9,594 bases of DNA, from positions 1 through 9,594 of the forward strand of contig JAMOPH010000297.1 of NCBI GenBank assembly GCA_027064665.1. The letters run 5' to 3'. Each line of letters opens with the position of its first letter. Position 1 is the first letter of the stretch. Both the position numbers and the translations under genes were made by a program. A model generated the notes under the pieces. That model was not told the DNA's origin. It made no database searches and saw nothing but the letters and a program-made list of their open reading frames with translations. This document shows, in pieces, positions 7,023 to 9,594 of this stretch. The DNA is from a bacterium. GTDB taxonomy: Bacteria > UBP14 > UBA6098 > B30-G16.

Positions 7023-7721
7023 ATGTGCAAGGAGTGCGGCTGCGGAGAGCCCGAACGCAATGAGGAAATTATCCCGGTGGCGCGGGAGATTCTTGAGGAG
7101 AACACTCACTACGCCCTTCACAATAAGGAACATCTGCGGAAACACGGGATTGTGATGTTCAACCTCGTAGGTTCGCCCGGCGCGGGGAAAACCACACTTT
7201 TGGAACGGACAATTCCGGCACTGCGCGAAGAATTCAAAATCGCGGTGGTTGAGGGCGACCTGGAGACCCAGAACGACAAGGAGCGGATTGACCGCCTCGG
7301 GGTTCCGTGCTATCAGATTTGCACCCACGGCGCCTGCCATTTGGACGCCAAGATGGTCCATCACGCGCTGCACGAACTTAACTTGGACGATTCGTTTGAC
7401 ATCGTGTTCGTGGAGAATGTGGGCAATCTGGTGTGTCCGGCGGATTTCCCGCTGGGCGAGGATTTCAGGGTGGTGGTGCTTTCGGTTCCCGAGGGCGACG
7501 ACAAGCCCGAAAAATACCCCAAAATTTTCCACGGTTCCGACGCTGTGGTGCTGACCAAAATTGATTTGGTGCCTCATCTGGACTTTGATGTGGAAAAGTG
7601 CCGTCGGGGGGCGTATCAGGTCAATCCCAAGGCGAAATTTTTTGAGGTCTCTGCCAAAACCGGCGACGGATTTCAAAAATACCTTGACTGGGTTCGCTGG
7701 GCGGCGAAAACCCCGTTCTGA
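7023..7721 (+). CDS. hypB: Hydrogenase maturation nickel-delivery GTPase HypB
   Basis: HypB is a cytoplasmic SIMIBI-class GTPase that, with HypA, delivers nickel to NiFe hydrogenase (and urease in some species). The 232-residue product from ATG 7023 begins MCKECGCG. The motif Cys2-x2-Cys5-Gly-Cys7 corresponds to the high-affinity N-terminal metal site known in E. coli HypB (MCTTCGC). An upstream in-frame GTG at 6999 is rejected because the strong GGAGGTGA and this motif both point to 7023. Other landmarks are the P-loop GSPGAGKTT (50-58), the G-domain metal site Cys105-His106 in ACHLDA, FVENVGNLVCPADF with Cys138, TKIDL as the G4 motif and SAKTGDG as G5. There is no His-rich stretch. No hypA, hypC-F or hydrogenase gene is visible. 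By hand count none of 11 Ile codons is ATA, unlike pgsW. It heads a tight group with the next three genes. Confidence 0.95.
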   Translation: MCKECGCGEPERNEEIIPVAREILEENTHYALHNKEHLRKHGIVMFNLVGSPGAGKTTLLERTIPALREEFKIAVVEGDLETQNDKERIDRLGVPCYQICTHGACHLDAKMVHHALHELNLDDSFDIVFVENVGNLVCPADFPLGEDFRVVVLSVPEGDDKPEKYPKIFHGSDAVVLTKIDLVPHLDFDVEKCRRGAYQVNPKAKFFEVSAKTGDGFQKYLDWVRWAAKTPF

Positions 7722-7727
7722 CGCAAA

Positions 7728-8744
7728 ATGATTGTGTCTCTGCGAAAACTGGAGGATTTGTTTGAGCGCCTTGCCGGTCTGCCGATTGCCGTTGTGGGCG
7801 ATGTGATGCTTGACCGGTATATCTGGGGCGACACCGAGCGGATTTCCCCCGAGGCGCCGGTGCCGGTGGTGTATGTTCAGGGAGAAAGCGCCCGGCTTGG
7901 CGGCGCGGCAAATGTCGCGTGGAACCTCAAAGCGGTGGGCGCAAAACCCCTGCTTTTCGGCGTAATCGGGAACGATATGTTCGCCGAACAGTTCCTGCGT
8001 CTTCTGAGGGAGCACGGCATCGCCCCGGATTTTCTTGCGATAGACCCTCACCGCCCGACCACCACCAAAACCCGCATAATCGCCCGGGGTCAGCAGATGC
8101 TCCGCATTGACCGCGAGGATGTCGCCGATGTCGGCGCGGATACCCTTGACCGCCTGACCGAACAAATCCTTTCCGCCCTTGACGATGTCGCCGGGGTGAT
8201 AATCTCCGATTACGGCAAAGGAGTGATAAACGAGGCGCTTTTGAGGCGTATTGTCCCCGAGGCGAGTCGGCGCAAAATTTTCGTCGCGGTGGACCCCAAG
8301 GAAAACCATTTCCCGCTTTACCGGGGCGTTTCGGTTATCACGCCGAACACCCGCGAGGCTGGCGGTGCTGTTGGGATGAAGATAAAGGATGAGGCGAGTC
8401 TGCTTGAGGTCGGCAGGCGGCTGAAGAAACTTACCGGCGCAAAAAATGTTCTCATCACCCGCGGACCGGAGGGGATGAGTTTGTTCTACTCCAACGGCAG
8501 GGTGAGGCATTTTCCCACGATGGCGCGGCAGGTGTATGATGTCACCGGCGCGGGCGACACTGTGGTGGGGGTTTTCACCGCTGTGGTTGCCGCCGGCGGA
8601 ACTCTGTCAGAGGCGGCGATTATTTCCTCACACGCCGCGGGGGTGGTCGTGGGCAAGGTTGGAACCGCTGTCGCCACGCCGGAGGAAATTACCGAGAGCA
8701 TCAAAATTGAGATTGAGCGCAAAAGGGGCGCAGAGAGTGTATGA
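7728..8744 (+). CDS. rfaE1: D-glycero-beta-D-manno-heptose-7-phosphate kinase (HldE domain I / RfaE1)
   Basis: This PfkB-family sugar kinase phosphorylates C1 of heptose 7-phosphate, a step toward the ADP-heptose used in the LPS inner core. The 338-residue product follows E. coli HldE domain I closely, with VVGDVMLDRYIWGDTERISP, EAPVPVV, GGAANVA (58-64), ISDYGKG, DPK, TPN and the catalytic VTGAGDT with Asp277. It ends shortly after GVVVGKVGTAVATPEE, where E. coli HldE continues into a nucleotidyltransferase domain. Here the adenylyltransferase must be a separate gene (the RfaE2 arrangement), not seen in this window. The start ATG 7728 lies 6 bases after the hypB stop without an obvious Shine-Dalgarno, so coupling to hypB translation is likely. 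The gene implies a heptose-containing glycan and hence a diderm host. Confidence 0.94.
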   Translation: MIVSLRKLEDLFERLAGLPIAVVGDVMLDRYIWGDTERISPEAPVPVVYVQGESARLGGAANVAWNLKAVGAKPLLFGVIGNDMFAEQFLRLLREHGIAPDFLAIDPHRPTTTKTRIIARGQQMLRIDREDVADVGADTLDRLTEQILSALDDVAGVIISDYGKGVINEALLRRIVPEASRRKIFVAVDPKENHFPLYRGVSVITPNTREAGGAVGMKIKDEASLLEVGRRLKKLTGAKNVLITRGPEGMSLFYSNGRVRHFPTMARQVYDVTGAGDTVVGVFTAVVAAGGTLSEAAIISSHAAGVVVGKVGTAVATPEEITESIKIEIERKRGAESV

Positions 8745-9120
8745 ACTGGTGGTAAAACGGCGGTTTTCGGCGGCGCACAAAGTTGAGGGATACCCCGGCA
8801 ACTGCAGTCGCCTTCACGGGCACAATTGGACGGTTGTCTTGCGGGTGGTCGCCGACAGTTTGGATGAAATCGGGATGGCGTTTGATTTCCGCGAACTCAA
8901 AAAGATTTTGGACGGCATAATTGCCCAACTTGACCACACCTACCTGAACGACAATCCCATCCTTGAGGGGATAAATCCCACGGCGGAAAATCTTGCGCGC
9001 AAAATTTTTGAACTTGTCGCCGGGCAACTTCCCGAGGGGGTCAAAGTCGCATCGGTTGAGGTGTGGGAGTCGGACAACTCCGGCGCAAAATACTTTGAAC
9101 CTGATATCGGAGCGAGATAG
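8737..9120 (+). CDS. queD: 6-carboxytetrahydropterin synthase QueD / 6-pyruvoyl-tetrahydropterin synthase family
   Basis: QueD converts dihydroneopterin triphosphate to 6-carboxytetrahydropterin, the second step of queuosine and 7-deazaguanine synthesis. The 127-residue product starts at GTG 8737, supported by AGGGG at 8724-8728. The frame is open far upstream, but homology begins only at YELVVKRRFSAAH. Zinc ligands are His14 (SAAH), His27 and His29 (CSRLHGH), and the candidate catalytic Cys is Cys23. AFDFRELKK, Asp66-His67 in LDHTYLND, PTAENLA and Glu111 in VWESDNSGAKY are all as expected. The length is typical of bacterial QueD. It overlaps the 3' end of the heptose kinase gene by 8 bases, which suggests translational coupling. 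QueC, QueE and QueF are not visible, so the alternative pyruvoyl-tetrahydropterin synthase activity cannot be excluded. Confidence 0.92.
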   Translation: MYELVVKRRFSAAHKVEGYPGNCSRLHGHNWTVVLRVVADSLDEIGMAFDFRELKKILDGIIAQLDHTYLNDNPILEGINPTAENLARKIFELVAGQLPEGVKVASVEVWESDNSGAKYFEPDIGAR

Positions 9121-9122
9121 AT

Positions 9123-9594
9123 TTGACTGGCAAAGTCTACAATGGGGGGAAACTTAAGAGAACTCTTGGACTTTTTGAGTTGTTCTCCATCGCTGCCGGT
9201 GCGATGATTTCATCGGGGATTTTTGTCCTTCCGGGAATTGCGCATTATCGTGCGGGACCCGCCGCGGCGCTGTCGTATTTCCTTGCGGGACTGATTGCCG
9301 CAACGGGGGTTATGTCGCAGGCGGAACTTGCCAGCGCTATGCCCCGTGCCGGCGGAACATATTTCTACATAACCCGTTCTCTCGGCAGCGCCGCCGGAAC
9401 ATCCGCTGGAATTTTGCTGTGGCTCTCCCTTGCCCTCAAAAGTTCCTTCGCCCTTCTGGGAATGGCTATATTTGTCAATCTGTTGCTCCCCGTGAATATA
9501 ATATATGTCGCCATCGGGTTGACCGTGCTTTTTGTGATACTTAATCTCGTCGGCGTGCGGGAGGCGGCAATCTTTCAGGTGGTTCTGGTCTCGG
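9123..9594 (+). CDS. APC-superfamily amino-acid permease, N-terminal part (3' end outside window)
   Basis: The frame is open from here to the right edge (157 complete codons) and encodes a polytopic membrane protein. After a short basic leader (GKLKRTLGLFELFSIAAGA) comes the signature GAMISSGIFVLPG of the first, unwound helix of APC transporters, where the substrate amino group binds. The next helix leads into AELASAMPRAGGTYFYITRSLG, another APC hallmark. Helices 3 and 4 follow (AGILLWLSLAL...; IIYVAIGLTVLFVILNLVGV), and a fifth is just beginning at the edge. The best start is TTG 9123, two bases after the queD stop, with GGAG at 9109-9112. The ATG at 9142 is in another frame. The substrate is most likely an amino acid, but its identity and any C-terminal domain cannot be judged from this fragment. 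Confidence 0.88.
   Translation, partial: MTGKVYNGGKLKRTLGLFELFSIAAGAMISSGIFVLPGIAHYRAGPAAALSYFLAGLIAATGVMSQAELASAMPRAGGTYFYITRSLGSAAGTSAGILLWLSLALKSSFALLGMAIFVNLLLPVNIIYVAIGLTVLFVILNLVGVREAAIFQVVLVS

Noticed and set aside
6660..8510. A 616-codon open frame on the minus strand across the nuclease end, hypB and most of the heptose kinase gene
   Set aside because: It lies wholly antisense to clearly recognised genes. Its translation is rich in His, Arg and Gln with no recognisable domain, and it is explained by the codon bias of the real genes.
8536..8736. N-terminal extension of QueD starting at ATG 8536
   Set aside because: The added 67 residues overlap the heptose kinase gene, are rich in Arg, Pro and Trp, and have no counterpart in the family. 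Homology begins at GTG 8737.
1..9594. CRISPR arrays, tRNA or rRNA genes, insertion sequences, riboswitches
   Set aside because: I saw no regularly spaced direct repeats, cloverleaf sequences, transposase genes or recognisable aptamer patterns. The window is almost entirely protein-coding.

Overview
The window most likely comes from an uncultured diderm of the FCB superphylum (Bacteroidetes, Cloacimonetes, WOR-3, Zixibacteria and relatives). The main clue is a 1382-residue secreted gingipain-type peptidase that ends in a type IX secretion (T9SS) sorting domain with a PQPNPFN motif. A heptose-7-phosphate kinase implies a lipopolysaccharide-bearing outer membrane. GC content is moderate, mid-50s by eye. 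Ile ATA codons are common in some genes, and GTG and TTG starts occur. I cannot assign a phylum from this sequence alone. All recognisable genes are on the + strand and densely packed.

Layout. (1) 1-1510 is the end of a poly-gamma-glutamate (PGA) locus: the C-terminal part of pgsC, a 143-base gap holding a hairpin that looks like a dispersed repeat, and pgsW, which encodes a protein with a membrane segment at each end. (2) 1511-1590 is an AT-rich gap with a plausible promoter, followed by the peptidase gene (1591-5739). (3) A feoA-like gene (5749-6030) has its Shine-Dalgarno overlapping the peptidase stop. Its product carries an unusual Arg-rich tail. A predicted lipoprotein nuclease of the DNA/RNA non-specific endonuclease family follows (6037-6870). 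(4) After a 152-base gap comes a second tightly packed group: hypB (7023-7721), heptose-7-phosphate kinase (7728-8744), queD (8737-9120, overlapping by 8 bases) and the start of an APC-family amino-acid permease (9123 to the window edge).

Functional picture. The left half concerns the cell surface and exterior: PGA export, a surface or secreted cysteine peptidase and an envelope-anchored nuclease. The presence of a permease fits a lifestyle of degrading macromolecules outside the cell and importing the products. The right half mixes nickel insertion for hydrogenase or urease-type enzymes, LPS core heptose synthesis and queuosine or pterin synthesis. These look like housekeeping genes sharing a transcript rather than one pathway.

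I did not find a convincing new multi-gene system. The best leads are the domain architecture of the peptidase, the repeat-like sequence that may have built the FeoA tail, the dispersed-repeat candidate between pgsC and pgsW, and the unknown role of PgsW.
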